Below, in pieces: positions 24,870 through 33,591 of a stretch of 64,000 nucleotides of DNA. The stretch is from NCBI GenBank assembly GCA_963781725.1, contig CAWAGV010000002.1:1984001-2048000 (forward strand), written 5' to 3'. The notes under the pieces are model-generated. The model ran no database searches, was not told where the DNA came from, and was given only the letters and a program-made list of their open reading frames with translations. A program made the position numbers and the translations under genes. This DNA comes from BOG-931 sp963781725. Lineage in GTDB: Bacteria; Pseudomonadota; Alphaproteobacteria; Rhizobiales; Xanthobacteraceae. Within the stretch, counting starts at the first letter, position 1, and each line of letters begins with the position of its first letter.

Positions 24870-25397
24870 TTACGCCTGGCTCGGCGCCGGCTCCGCGTCG
24901 CGAAACAGCCCGACCTTCAGATCGAGCGCACGATAGATCACTGAGCCGTCCGCGGACAGCCACCCGTCAGCAACGCCGAGCACGAGTTTCGAGCGCATCA
25001 CCCGCTTGATGTCGATGCCGTAGACGATGTTCTTCATCGACGGCAGCACTTGTCCGGAAAATTTAAGCTCGCCCATGCCAAGGGCACGGCCCCGGCCCGG
25101 AGCGCCGAGCCAGCCGAGGAAGAAGCCGAGCATCTGCCATAGTGCGTCGATGCCGAGACAGCCGGGCATCACCGGGTCGCCCTTGAAGTGGCAGGGGAAG
25201 AACCAGAGATCCGGCTTGAGGTCGAGAACCGCGCGCACCAGACCCTTGCCGTATTCGCCGCCCACCTCTGCGATTTCGGAAATGCGATCGAACATCAGCA
25301 TGGGCGGCAGCGGCAACTGCGGGCCCTCGACAAACAGCTCGCCGCGACCGCAGGCCAACAGGTCTTCGTACTGGAAATTGGAACGACGATCCTGCAT
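24870..25397 (-). CDS. fabA: 3-hydroxydecanoyl-ACP dehydratase/isomerase FabA
   Basis: 175-aa hot-dog-fold enzyme that makes trans-2-decenoyl-ACP and isomerises it to cis-3, the branch point to unsaturated fatty acids. HFKGDPVMPGCLGIDALWQM carries the catalytic His and the helix with the Asp. The start at 25397 (MQDRRSNFQYEDL) agrees with FabA length. It heads fabABI and is divergent from irr, an arrangement found in other Rhizobiales. Confidence 0.95.
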   Translation of the reverse strand: MQDRRSNFQYEDLLACGRGELFVEGPQLPLPPMLMFDRISEIAEVGGEYGKGLVRAVLDLKPDLWFFPCHFKGDPVMPGCLGIDALWQMLGFFLGWLGAPGRGRALGMGELKFSGQVLPSMKNIVYGIDIKRVMRSKLVLGVADGWLSADGSVIYRALDLKVGLFRDAEPAPSQA

Positions 25398-25538
25398 TTG
25401 CTTACGCTTTCGGCCCCTTGCGCGCCCAATGGCTCGATTCCCTAACATAGCGGGGGATTGCGGGCAAAGCGACGCACCGGGGGCACGCAACTTCGCCGCG
25501 AAGTCGTGCACCGCGACCTATTGCCTGCCGGGAAGCAG

Positions 25539-25566
25539 TTGCAGCCGCCATAGCAGGGCGTATAAT
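25539..25566 (+). promoter_or_regulatory. Putative irr promoter
   Basis: TTGCAG (25539-25544), 16 bp, and a consensus TATAAT (25561-25566) lie 56 bases upstream of the irr ATG. No exact iron-control-element palindrome is visible in the fabA-irr gap. Confidence 0.55.
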
Positions 25567-25621
25567 GATTTCACTTGCAACAATCTATACCGCCCCGCCA
25601 AGGGGCCGTGGACCAAGGCCT

Positions 25622-26125
25622 ATGACACAGTCGCGTACCCTCTTCCCCGGGGCCGTCCCGCAACTGCCGGCCAAGGCGATGTCGCCGATGCCGGCGCGGA
25701 CCGATCTCAATGGCTGCCCCTGGCATGACGTCAAGGAGAAGCTTCGTGGCGTTGGCCTTCGGCCGACCCGTCAGCGCATGGCGCTGGGCTGGATCCTGTT
25801 CGCCAAGGGCGACCGCCACGTCACGGCGGAAATGCTCTACGAGGAAGCAACCTTGGCCAAGGTCCCGGTCTCGCTGGCGACGGTCTACAACACGCTGCAC
25901 CAGTTCACCGAAGTCGGCCTGCTGCGGCAGGTCGCGGTCGACGGCTCCAAGGCTTATTTCGATACCAACAATTCCGAGCACCATCATTTCTTCGTCGAAG
26001 ACAAGGACGATCTGATGGACATTCCGGCCAGCGACGTCGTCGTTGGCAAGGCCCCGGTCGCTCCGGAAGGCTACGAGATCGCCCGTATCGACGTGGTGGT
26101 GCGGCTCCGCCGCAAGAAGGCCTGA
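25622..26125 (+). CDS. irr: Irr, haem-responsive Fur-family iron regulator
   Basis: 167-aa Fur-superfamily protein. The haem regulatory motif GCPWHDVKEKL (Cys32) and the histidine run SEHHHFF (His120-122) are those of Bradyrhizobium Irr, which senses haem at the site of synthesis and is degraded when haem binds. The HTH region is VPVSLATVYNTLHQFTEVGL. The start at 25622 (MTQSRTLF) sits below a good promoter. It is divergent from fabABI. The haem genes in this window (hemC, hemD, hemY) are plausible indirect partners. Confidence 0.93.
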   Translation: MTQSRTLFPGAVPQLPAKAMSPMPARTDLNGCPWHDVKEKLRGVGLRPTRQRMALGWILFAKGDRHVTAEMLYEEATLAKVPVSLATVYNTLHQFTEVGLLRQVAVDGSKAYFDTNNSEHHHFFVEDKDDLMDIPASDVVVGKAPVAPEGYEIARIDVVVRLRRKKA

Positions 26126-26134
26126 GGCCCGACG

Positions 26135-26686
26135 CTACTCGACCTTCTCGTTCGGATAGACGCCCCATAGCTGGATCTGCTGGATCCAGCCGTCAAAGCC
26201 ATCACCCGAGATTTCGCACCACATTCCGGTGCAGTGCTTGATCGTGCTCAGCACGCCGACCTGCAATCGCGCCGTAATCGCGCTTTTGTCGTCGGGCTTG
26301 GCATAGAGCTGCGCGAGGTCGGTCTTGGTCTTCATCTGCACGACGGCGGTGCGCTTGCCCGACAACAGCGAGTGGTAGACCCAGCCCTCGGTTCCGTCGG
26401 AATCGCGGATGCGCCGCCAGTCCTCGAACTCGGCGGTGATTTCCACCGGCCAGCCGACCCGGGTGTAGATGTAGGAAACGTCGTGGTCCTTGTCGGGACC
26501 GCCGCGCACGTTCACCCGGTCCGCCTTGATGCTGACGAAACGCGGAACCGGCAGACTGGCGGTCGCGTCGCTTCCCGCTCGCGCCGCGCCTGCGGCCAGC
26601 ACCAGCAACAGCGATGCGGCCATCGCGATCCGGTCCACCGCCGCTTTCCGCCTCCCGCGTCGCAATGGCATCGCGACAGGTCCCAC
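26135..26686 (-). CDS. Exported protein with two bacterial SH3 domains
   Basis: 183 aa with a signal segment (IAMAASLLLVLAAGAARAG) and two SH3-like modules: SIKADRVNVRGGPDKDHDVS to EGWVYHSLLSG (about 50-110), and a second one to about 175 ending GFDGWIQQIQLWGVYP. Such SH3_4 proteins are periplasmic and may contact peptidoglycan or envelope enzymes. It converges on irr with a nine-base gap. No operon partner is visible. Confidence 0.85.
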   Translation of the reverse strand: MGPVAMPLRRGRRKAAVDRIAMAASLLLVLAAGAARAGSDATASLPVPRFVSIKADRVNVRGGPDKDHDVSYIYTRVGWPVEITAEFEDWRRIRDSDGTEGWVYHSLLSGKRTAVVQMKTKTDLAQLYAKPDDKSAITARLQVGVLSTIKHCTGMWCEISGDGFDGWIQQIQLWGVYPNEKVE

Positions 26687-26850
26687 GTCTCTTTGCCCCT
26701 AATTTGTTCCGTCCGAAGACCCGCCGGAGGAACTCCGGCGCGCTTTGTCAGAGCGCGGCCATCTGGTAGAGAGGTTTTTCGACCGCCCGTCCGCCATTCC
26801 AGTGTCGGCGAGGCCGGTTAACGACATCTGAACGGGCGTGAGAGGCAGTT

Positions 26851-27852
26851 ATGGCGTCCGGAAAAAAGCCGCTTGTTGTGGTGACCCGCAGGCTGCCGGA
26901 CGGCGTCGAAATGCGGATGCGCGAGCTGTTCGACGCGCGCCTTAATGCCGATGACAAGCCGATGACCCATGCCGAGCTGGTCGCCGCCGCCAAGGTCGCC
27001 GATGTCATCGTGCCGACGGTGACGGATCACATCGACCGGTCGGTGCTCAGCCAATCGGGCGAGAAGCTGAAGCTGATCGCCAATTTCGGCAACGGCGTCG
27101 ATAATATCGATGTCGCGACCGCGGTTCAGCGCGGCATTACCGTCACCAACACACCCGGCGTTCTTACCGAAGACACCGCCGACATGACCATGGCGCTGAT
27201 CCTCGCCGTGCCGCGGCGTTTGGCGGAAGGCGCGCAGGTGCTGACCGGCGGTCAGGAGTGGAGCGGCTGGAGTCCGACCTGGATGCTCGGCCACCGCATC
27301 TGGGGCAAACGCCTCGGCATCGTCGGCATGGGACGGATCGGCCAGGCGGTGGCGCGGCGCGCGCACGCCTTCGGCCTGAAGATCCACTACTACGATCGAC
27401 GCCGCATGGCCGCCGCCGCCGAACAGGAATTGCACGCGACCTATTGGGAAAGCCTCGATCAGATGCTCGCCCGCATGGACATCATCTCGGTCAATTGTCC
27501 GCACACGCCGGCGACCTATCACCTGCTTTCGGCGCGGCGCCTGAAACTGGTCCGGCCGGAGGCCTATATCGTCAACACCGCGCGCGGTGAGGTGATCGAC
27601 GAGAATGCGCTGGCGCGGCTGATCGAGAGTGAGGAGATTGCCGGCGCCGGCCTCGACGTGTTCGAGCATGAACCCGCGGTGAGCCCGAAACTCGTCAAGC
27701 TCGCCAAGGCCGGCAAGGTCGTGCTGCTGCCGCATCTCGCTTCGGCTACGGTCGAAGGCCGCGTCGACATGGGCGAGAAGGTCATCGTCAACATCAAGAC
27801 CTTCATGGACGGCCACCGCCCGCCGGATCGCGTCCTGCCGTCGATGCTGTAA
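26851..27852 (+). CDS. D-2-hydroxyacid dehydrogenase (D-glycerate/glyoxylate reductase type)
   Basis: 333-aa NAD(P)-dependent dehydrogenase. Substrate-domain loop NFGNGVDNIDV, nucleotide loop GIVGMGRIGQAVARRAHAFG, the Arg in VNTARGEVIDENAL, the Glu in DVFEHEP, and the catalytic His in LLPHLASAT are all present. The sequence is nearest to glyoxylate/hydroxypyruvate reductases. AGAGG precedes the ATG. ggt follows after 17 bases. Confidence 0.9.
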   Translation: MASGKKPLVVVTRRLPDGVEMRMRELFDARLNADDKPMTHAELVAAAKVADVIVPTVTDHIDRSVLSQSGEKLKLIANFGNGVDNIDVATAVQRGITVTNTPGVLTEDTADMTMALILAVPRRLAEGAQVLTGGQEWSGWSPTWMLGHRIWGKRLGIVGMGRIGQAVARRAHAFGLKIHYYDRRRMAAAAEQELHATYWESLDQMLARMDIISVNCPHTPATYHLLSARRLKLVRPEAYIVNTARGEVIDENALARLIESEEIAGAGLDVFEHEPAVSPKLVKLAKAGKVVLLPHLASATVEGRVDMGEKVIVNIKTFMDGHRPPDRVLPSML

Positions 27853-27869
27853 CCGCGGCGCCAAGTGCA

Positions 27870-29588
27870 ATGCAAAAATTGATCCGGCGTCCGCTCATCG
27901 GCTTTTGCGTTTTTGCGTTGGCCGCCGTTCTGCCGCCGGCGGCGCGCAGCGACGATCAGATCGGTCATGCGCAATCGGCCGTCGGGTCGAACGGCATGGT
28001 GGTGACGCAGGAAGCGCTGGCGACGCGCGTCGGCGTCGACATCCTGCAAAAAGGCGGCAACGCGGTCGATGCCGCGGTCGCGGTCGGCTTCGCCATGGCC
28101 GTGACCTATCCGCGCGCCGGCAACGTCGGCGGCGGCGGCTTCATGCTGATCCACCTCGCCTCCGGCAAAGACACGTCGATCGACTATCGCGAGACCGCGC
28201 CCGCGGCGATCAACAACAAGTCCTTCCTCGATGCCAATGGCAATGCCGATCCGCGCAAATCGCGCGACACCGCGCTTGCCATCGGTGTGCCGGGCACCGT
28301 TGCCGGCCTGGCGATGGCGGAGGCGAAATACGGCTCGGGGCGTTTCACGCTCGCCGATCTGATCGCGCCGGCATTGGCGCTGGCCCGCGACGGCTTTGCA
28401 GTCAGCGAAGACCTGTCCGGTTTGCCGCCAAACGAATTGGCACGGCTGGCACGCTGGCCGGCGGCGGCGAAAATCTTCCTCAGGGCCGACGGTACGGCTC
28501 TGACACCGGGCACGCGTCTGGTGCAGAGCGACCTGGCAAATTGCCTGGCAGCGATCGCCAAGGATGGACCGCGCGCTTTCTACCAAGGTCCGATCGCGGA
28601 AAAACTTGCGGCCGGCATACAGGCCGCCGGCGGGGTCATGACTGCGGACGATCTAAAAGACTACGCCGCCACCGAGCGCGACCCGGTGCGCGGAACCTAC
28701 CGCGGCTACGACATTGTCTCGATGCCGCCGCCGTCGTCCGGCGGCGTCGAACTGATCGAGATGCTCAACATCCTCGAAGGTTTCGATCTGGCGCATCAGG
28801 ACGATGCCCGCGTCAAGTATTTCCTGACCGAGGCGATGAAACGCGCCTATGCCGATCGCGCGCTGTTTCTGGGCGATCCCGACAGCGTCAAGGTTCCCGT
28901 GGCGCGGCTGATCGCCAAAGACTACGCCGCCACCTGGCGCGCCACGATCGATCCGGAGCGCGCCACGCCGGCGAGTGAAATCCGTCCCGGCGGCACCGTG
29001 GATCACGAGGGCCACAACACCACGCACTTCTCGGTGGTCGACAAGTTCGGCAACGCGGTGTCGAACACCTACACGCTCAATTTCAGCTACGGCGTCGGTC
29101 TCGTCGCCGAAGGCACCGGCGTCGTCCTCAACAACGAGCTTGATGATTTTGCGGTAAAGCCCGACGCGCCCAACGCCTACGGTCTGATCGGCTACGAAGC
29201 CAACGAACCGGCACCGGGCAAACGTCCGTTGTCGTCGATGACGCCGACCATCGTGCTCAAGGATGGCAAGCCGTATCTCGTCACCGGTTCACCGGGCGGC
29301 AGCCGGATCATCACTACAGTGTTGCAAGTCGTGGTGAATGTAATCGATCGGGCGATGGATGTGGCCAGCGCGGTCTCGGCGCCGCGGGTGCACAATCAAT
29401 GGCTGCCGGATCAGGTTTACGCCGAGCCGGGCATTTCGCCCGACGTGATCGCGGCGCTGCAGCAGCGTGGCGACAAAGTCGTGCCGACCCCGCCGTTCAC
29501 GTCGGCGGCCTCGATCGTCGTGACGCCGCAAGGCTTTGTCGGCGCCGCCGATCCACGATCGCATTTCGGTCTGGCGGCGGGATACTGA
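27870..29588 (+). CDS. ggt: Gamma-glutamyltransferase, periplasmic
   Basis: 572-aa N-terminal-nucleophile hydrolase that cleaves glutathione and gamma-glutamyl peptides and processes itself into two subunits. A signal peptide (LIGFCVFALAAVLPPAARS) is followed by GMVVTQEALATRVGVDILQK. The self-cleavage site is HNTTHFSVVDKFGNAVS, where the second Thr becomes the nucleophile. SSMTPTIVLKDGKPYLVTGSPGG (in two parts: SSMTPTIVL and VTGSPGGSRI) is the gamma-glutamyl binding region. It follows a hydroxyacid dehydrogenase and converges on an MFS gene with one base between. Confidence 0.93.
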   Translation: MQKLIRRPLIGFCVFALAAVLPPAARSDDQIGHAQSAVGSNGMVVTQEALATRVGVDILQKGGNAVDAAVAVGFAMAVTYPRAGNVGGGGFMLIHLASGKDTSIDYRETAPAAINNKSFLDANGNADPRKSRDTALAIGVPGTVAGLAMAEAKYGSGRFTLADLIAPALALARDGFAVSEDLSGLPPNELARLARWPAAAKIFLRADGTALTPGTRLVQSDLANCLAAIAKDGPRAFYQGPIAEKLAAGIQAAGGVMTADDLKDYAATERDPVRGTYRGYDIVSMPPPSSGGVELIEMLNILEGFDLAHQDDARVKYFLTEAMKRAYADRALFLGDPDSVKVPVARLIAKDYAATWRATIDPERATPASEIRPGGTVDHEGHNTTHFSVVDKFGNAVSNTYTLNFSYGVGLVAEGTGVVLNNELDDFAVKPDAPNAYGLIGYEANEPAPGKRPLSSMTPTIVLKDGKPYLVTGSPGGSRIITTVLQVVVNVIDRAMDVASAVSAPRVHNQWLPDQVYAEPGISPDVIAALQQRGDKVVPTPPFTSAASIVVTPQGFVGAADPRSHFGLAAGY

Positions 29589-29589
29589 T

Positions 29590-30756
29590 TCAAGCCGCGC
29601 GCGGCGCCGCACGCTTCACCGTCGGCGACAACGCAACGATCACCAGCGCGCAAACGATCGCCGGCGCGAAGCCGGCGACAGGATTGCGGGTCGCGTCCCA
29701 CAGCCAGCCGGCGAGCACCGAAAGCACCATGGCGCAGCTATAGCTGATCGTGAACATGCCGGCCGACGTGCGGTGCACGTCGTCTGGTGCGCTGAACACC
29801 GAGGGCAGTGCGAATGCCAGCACAAGTGTCAGTGCGCCGGTGAAGCCCTGCAATCCGGCCCAGAACACCACCCAGCCGCCGTGCGATGTCAGTATGCCGA
29901 TCAGGCAGACCAGCGACAGCGCCCCCGTGAACGCATAGGCCCACGGCTTGGTCACGAGCTTGCCGGCAAGGCCGATCATGATCAGGGAAGCCGGCAGCTG
30001 GCCGAAGTTGAGCGCAGTCAGCGCGCTACCGACAAGATCGGGGCGGCCATCGGCGATCATGTAGTCGGGCAAGAACGCATTGGCGACGAAATAGGTCGCG
30101 TTGACGCTGCCGAGGATCAGACCGAGTTGCCAGATCAGCGGTTGCCGCCAGTCCGGCCACCAGCGGCGGTTCGATGGCGCGCTGCTGCCGGCATTGCCGG
30201 GCGGCGGAGCGGCAAGGCCAACGAACAAAGCCGTCAGGAGTACCGGCACCGACCAGAATACGAAACTCAGGCGCCAGCTGCCGTCGACGAGCGGCAGCAC
30301 CAGCGGAATGGTGAGCGCGGCTGCGAGGATTTCGCCGATCAAAAGCCCCGTGGTGTAAACCGCAGTGGCGAAGCCGATTTGCTTCGGGAACCAGGCACGC
30401 ACCAGCGGCGGCATGGCCGGCTGCATGATGGAGATGCCCGCGGCCATCCCCACGCTGGACGCATACAGCACTGCCGCGTTTGGCACCGCACCGCGCAAGG
30501 CGGAACCAACAGCATTGAGCACGAGGCCGGTCAGGAGCGCCGGGATGAGACCGAAGCGCGCGATCAGGAGCGCGCCGGGCACGGCTGCGACGGCGAACAG
30601 CATCGGCGGCACGCTCGACAGCCAGCCAATGGCGGTTTCGCTCAAGTGGAGTTCGGCGTGCAATTGCGGCACCACCGGCGGAATTGCCAGCACGGTCAGG
30701 CGCAGGCACGCGCCGGCAAGCGCAAGAACGGCAAGTGAGAGGAGGCGCTGACGAAT
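29590..30756 (-). CDS. MFS transporter, CynX/NimT-like, probable ATT start
   Basis: About 388-aa twelve-helix carrier. The opening LLSLAVLALAGACLRLTVLA and SETAIGWLSSVPPMLFAVAA resemble the CynX/NimT (cyanate/2-nitroimidazole) group; the substrate is unknown. The open frame extends to 30837, but that extension is antisense-free only by running through the tRNA-Gly gene. Within the real region there is no ATG, GTG or TTG before the first helix. A perfect AGGAGG (30767-30762) lies five bases before an in-frame ATT (30756), the best candidate start. Confidence 0.8.
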   Translation of the reverse strand: MRQRLLSLAVLALAGACLRLTVLAIPPVVPQLHAELHLSETAIGWLSSVPPMLFAVAAVPGALLIARFGLIPALLTGLVLNAVGSALRGAVPNAAVLYASSVGMAAGISIMQPAMPPLVRAWFPKQIGFATAVYTTGLLIGEILAAALTIPLVLPLVDGSWRLSFVFWSVPVLLTALFVGLAAPPPGNAGSSAPSNRRWWPDWRQPLIWQLGLILGSVNATYFVANAFLPDYMIADGRPDLVGSALTALNFGQLPASLIMIGLAGKLVTKPWAYAFTGALSLVCLIGILTSHGGWVVFWAGLQGFTGALTLVLAFALPSVFSAPDDVHRTSAGMFTISYSCAMVLSVLAGWLWDATRNPVAGFAPAIVCALVIVALSPTVKRAAPRAA

Positions 30757-30792
30757 ATCGGCCTCCTCACAGGTCGGTGACTTGGAAGATCT

Positions 30793-30867
30793 TGGAGCGG
30801 GCGAAGGGATTCGAACCCTCGACCCCAACCTTGGCAAGGTTGTGCTCTACCCCTGAGCTACACCCGC
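30793..30867 (-). tRNA. tRNA-Gly (GCC)
   Basis: Minus-strand cloverleaf of 75 bases with the 3' CCA encoded. Acceptor stem GCGGGTG/CGCCCGC with discriminator T, D-arm AGCTCAGGGGTAGAGC, anticodon arm CAACCTTGCCAAGGTTG (anticodon GCC), and T-arm GAGGGTTCGAATCCCTT. It lies directly upstream of the MFS carrier on the same strand. Confidence 0.97.
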
Positions 30868-30996
30868 ATCCGAGATGGGTAAGTGGCCTGCACTTCGGGC
30901 AGAACCACGGCAAAGCTATGCCAAAGAGCTTGCCGCTTTGCAACCGGCGGCCGGAAGCCTAAGGAACGGCCCACGAACCGCCAGCAAGCCCCTCCC

Positions 30997-31527
30997 ATGG
31001 AACGGTCGATGCCTGCCTCGCCGGACGAGCTTTTCGCCTATCTGGATAGCCTCGGGATTGCGCACAAGACCGTCACCCATCTGCCGGTTTTCACCGTCGA
31101 AGAGGCGCGGGATCTGCGCGGCGCTATAGCCGGGGGGCACACCAAGAACCTGTTCCTGCGCGACAAGAAGGGGACGGTGTTCCTGGTCGTGGCGCTGGAA
31201 AATGCGGCGATTGAGCTTAAATCGCTGCACCGGCTGCTCGGCGCGTCCGGTCGGTTTTCCTTCGGCTCCGCCGAGCTCATGCGTGAGCTGATCGGTGTCG
31301 AACCGGGGTCGGTCACGCCATTTTCTGTCATCAACGATAAAACTCACCGCGTTACCGTTGTCCTCGACGCGCCGATGATGGAGCACGCGGTGCTGAACTA
31401 TCACCCGCTGGTGAATACCGGGACGACGTCGATTTCGCGCGACGGATTGCTGAAATTTCTCGAAGCCACCGGGCACCCGCCGCGGATCGAGGCGGTTTCC
31501 GGGCCTGCCGCTGCCGAAAAAGCCTGA
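30997..31527 (+). CDS. YbaK/ProX-type prolyl-tRNA editing domain protein
   Basis: 176-aa free-standing editing domain. HLPVFTVEEARDLRGAIAGG, HTKNLFLRDKKGTVFLVVAL with the conserved Lys, and GSVTPFSVINDK are typical of ProXp-ala/PrdX proteins that deacylate Ala-tRNA(Pro). It would act in trans beside ProRS to keep proline codons accurate. Two start codons are possible (30997 and 31009). Confidence 0.88.
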   Translation: MERSMPASPDELFAYLDSLGIAHKTVTHLPVFTVEEARDLRGAIAGGHTKNLFLRDKKGTVFLVVALENAAIELKSLHRLLGASGRFSFGSAELMRELIGVEPGSVTPFSVINDKTHRVTVVLDAPMMEHAVLNYHPLVNTGTTSISRDGLLKFLEATGHPPRIEAVSGPAAAEKA

Positions 31528-31629
31528 TTGCAATCGGTCGCGTTCTCACCATTTAATCAGGCGGATAGGCCAGATTTCGGCCCCAGATTTCGGTCTACGG
31601 GGCCCAAAACCGAAAGCGCACCAAGGCAG

Positions 31630-32529
31630 ATGTTGGATCAGGCTGGAACCGTCACCGCGGACGTCGTGGTCAAGGACACGACAACCCAAACCTTCGTCAA
31701 GGACGTCATCGAGGAATCCAAGCGCCAGCCGGTCCTGGTGGATTTTTGGGCGCCGTGGTGCGGGCCATGCAAGCAGCTGACGCCGGTCCTCGAGAAGGCG
31801 GTTCATGCCGCCAAGGGCAAGGTCAAGCTGGTCAAGATGAACATCGACGACCATCCGGCGATACCGGGCCAGATGGGCATTCAGTCGATTCCTGCGGTGA
31901 TCGCGTTCGTCAACGGCCAGCCGGCCGACGGCTTCATGGGCGCATTGCCCGAGAGTCAGGTTGTCGCGTTTCTGGAGCGGCTGACCAAGGACCGCATCGG
32001 CGGCGAAGCGCAGGACCTGTTGAAAGCGGCCGATGCGGCGCTCGCCGAAGGCGATGCCGCCGGTGCCGCCGCGATGTACAGCGAGCTTCTCGCCGAAGAC
32101 GGCGGCAACGTTCCGGCGCTTGCCGGGCTTGCCCGCTGCTACGTCGAAACCGGCGCGCTCGATCAGGCGAAGCAGACACTCGCCATGGTCCCGGAGGCCA
32201 AGCAGAGCGATGCGGCGGTCGCCGCCGCGCGCGCCGCGCTCGAGATCGCCGAGCAGGCGAAATCGCTTGGACCGGTGAGCGAGCTCGAGCAGAAGGTCGC
32301 GGCCAATCCGCTCGACCACCAGGCGCGTTTTGACCTCGCGCTGGCGCTCAACGGCCAAAGCAAGCGCGCGGAGGCGCTCGATCATCTGATCGCTATCGTC
32401 AAGCGCGACCGCAAATGGAACGATGACGGCGCCCGCAAGCAGCTCGTCCAGTTTTTCGACGCCTGGGGCCCGGCCGACGAAGCGACAATCGAAGGCCGCA
32501 AGCGGCTTTCGTCGATACTTTTTTCGTAA
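31630..32529 (+). CDS. Thioredoxin-TPR co-chaperone, CnoX/YbbN-like
   Basis: 299 aa. An N-terminal thioredoxin domain (about 20-125) has the active site WAPWCGPCKQL and the cis-Pro in SIPAVIAF. A C-terminal TPR-like region follows (DLLKAADAALAEGDAAGAAA onward, with ALAGLARCYVETGALDQAKQ). Proteins of this layout act as redox-active holdases for the GroEL and DnaK systems. The start at 31630 (MLDQAGTVTADVVV) follows GCAGA. A Lon-N-domain protein is next, so this may be a protein-quality-control unit. Confidence 0.9.
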   Translation: MLDQAGTVTADVVVKDTTTQTFVKDVIEESKRQPVLVDFWAPWCGPCKQLTPVLEKAVHAAKGKVKLVKMNIDDHPAIPGQMGIQSIPAVIAFVNGQPADGFMGALPESQVVAFLERLTKDRIGGEAQDLLKAADAALAEGDAAGAAAMYSELLAEDGGNVPALAGLARCYVETGALDQAKQTLAMVPEAKQSDAAVAAARAALEIAEQAKSLGPVSELEQKVAANPLDHQARFDLALALNGQSKRAEALDHLIAIVKRDRKWNDDGARKQLVQFFDAWGPADEATIEGRKRLSSILFS

Positions 32530-32574
32530 GGTTTTCACCATGCTTTTCGGTACAGTCGCGAAGCGGAGTGCGAC

Positions 32575-33252
32575 ATGCCGATGAACACAGTCTACCGGGG
32601 GCCTGAATCGCTCCCCGATGTCATTCCGGTGTTCCCGCTGCCGGGCGCATTGCTGTTGCCGCGCGGGCAGATGCCGCTCAACATTTTCGAGCCGCGCTAT
32701 CTGGTGATGATCGACGACGCGTTGCGTTCGGGCCAACGTCTGATCGGCATGATACAGCCCGATCCCGCTCATCCGGGCGCCGATCAAGACCGGCCGCATT
32801 TGTTTCACGTCGGCTGTGTCGGCCGGCTCACGCAATTCGCCGAGAGCGGCGACGGCCGCTACCTCATCCAGTTGACCGGCGTGTCGCGCTTTCGCGTCGA
32901 GAATGAGCTGTCGGTGGAGACGCCGTACCGGCAATGCAAGGTGACGTACCGGCCGTTCGTGGACGATTTCACCGCGCGCAAAGGCGAGGACGAAGTGGAT
33001 CGCAAGGCGTTGTTGCGTGCGCTGCATTCTTTCCTGAAAGCCAACAAGCTCAAGGCCGACTGGGAGGGTATCGAGAACGCCCCCAATGAAGCCCTGGTCA
33101 ATGCGCTGGCGATGATGTCGCCTTATGATGCCGCCGAGAAACAGGCGATGCTGGAAGCGCCCGACCTGAAGACCCGCGCCGAGATTCTGATCGCCGTGAC
33201 CGAGATCGAGATCGCCAAGAGCAAGACGCCCGGCGAAACGCCGTTGCAGTGA
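32575..33252 (+). CDS. Lon substrate-binding (LAN) domain protein
   Basis: 225 aa with only the N-terminal domain of Lon protease: LPDVIPVFPLPGALLLPRGQ, PLNIFEPRYLVMIDDALRSG and GVSRFRVENEL. No ATPase or protease domain is present. The role of these stand-alone proteins is not established; substrate delivery has been proposed by analogy. It is followed by Trm112 and preceded by the CnoX-like gene with short gaps. Confidence 0.9.
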   Translation: MPMNTVYRGPESLPDVIPVFPLPGALLLPRGQMPLNIFEPRYLVMIDDALRSGQRLIGMIQPDPAHPGADQDRPHLFHVGCVGRLTQFAESGDGRYLIQLTGVSRFRVENELSVETPYRQCKVTYRPFVDDFTARKGEDEVDRKALLRALHSFLKANKLKADWEGIENAPNEALVNALAMMSPYDAAEKQAMLEAPDLKTRAEILIAVTEIEIAKSKTPGETPLQ

Positions 33253-33272
33253 ATTCCGAACTGGAGCCTTCA

Positions 33273-33461
33273 ATGTCCACGCCTCCCGCCGACAGCGTCG
33301 ATCCCAAGCTGCTTGAAATCCTGGTCTGCCCGGTGACCAAGACGCCGCTCGAATACGATGCCGAGAAGCAGGAGCTGATCTCGCGCGCGGCGCGGCTCGC
33401 CTATCCGATCCGCGACGGCATCCCGATCATGCTGGCTGACGAAGCCCGCCGGCTGGATTGA
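33273..33461 (+). CDS. Trm112-family small protein
   Basis: 62-aa Trm112/YcaR-like protein: VDPKLLEILVCPVTKTPLEYD then AYPIRDGIPIMLADEARRL. Trm112 proteins are activators of methyltransferases. Here only one cysteine remains, so no zinc site like that of eukaryotic Trm112 is possible; bacterial members often lack it. The start at 33273 follows GGAG; it is 20 bases after the Lon-domain gene. Confidence 0.88.
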   Translation: MSTPPADSVDPKLLEILVCPVTKTPLEYDAEKQELISRAARLAYPIRDGIPIMLADEARRLD

Positions 33462-33480
33462 TTTTCCCGTCCGCTAAGTT

Positions 33481-33568
33481 CGTCATGCCCGGCCTTGTGC
33501 CGGGCATCCACGTCTTAGACGATGGCGGCTCAAAGTCGTAGATGGCCGGGACAAGCCCGGCCATGACG
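33481..33568. repeat. Dispersed palindromic repeat, GCCCGGC type
   Basis: The ends CGTCATGCCCGGCC and GGCCATGACG are inverted repeats. Inside lie two smaller hairpins: GCCCGGCCTTGTGCCGGGC, then GGCCGGGACAAGCCCGGCC. The element sits between the Trm112 and GST genes, both on plus, and may stabilise or attenuate the transcript. Confidence 0.8.
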
Positions 33569-33591
33569 TTAAAGGCAATCGGGAGAGAGTC

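Noticed and set aside
30757..30837. N-terminal extension of the MFS carrier to 30837
   Set aside because: It is the translation of tRNA-Gly sequence (the peptide GSRVRIPSPAP is a well-known tRNA artefact).
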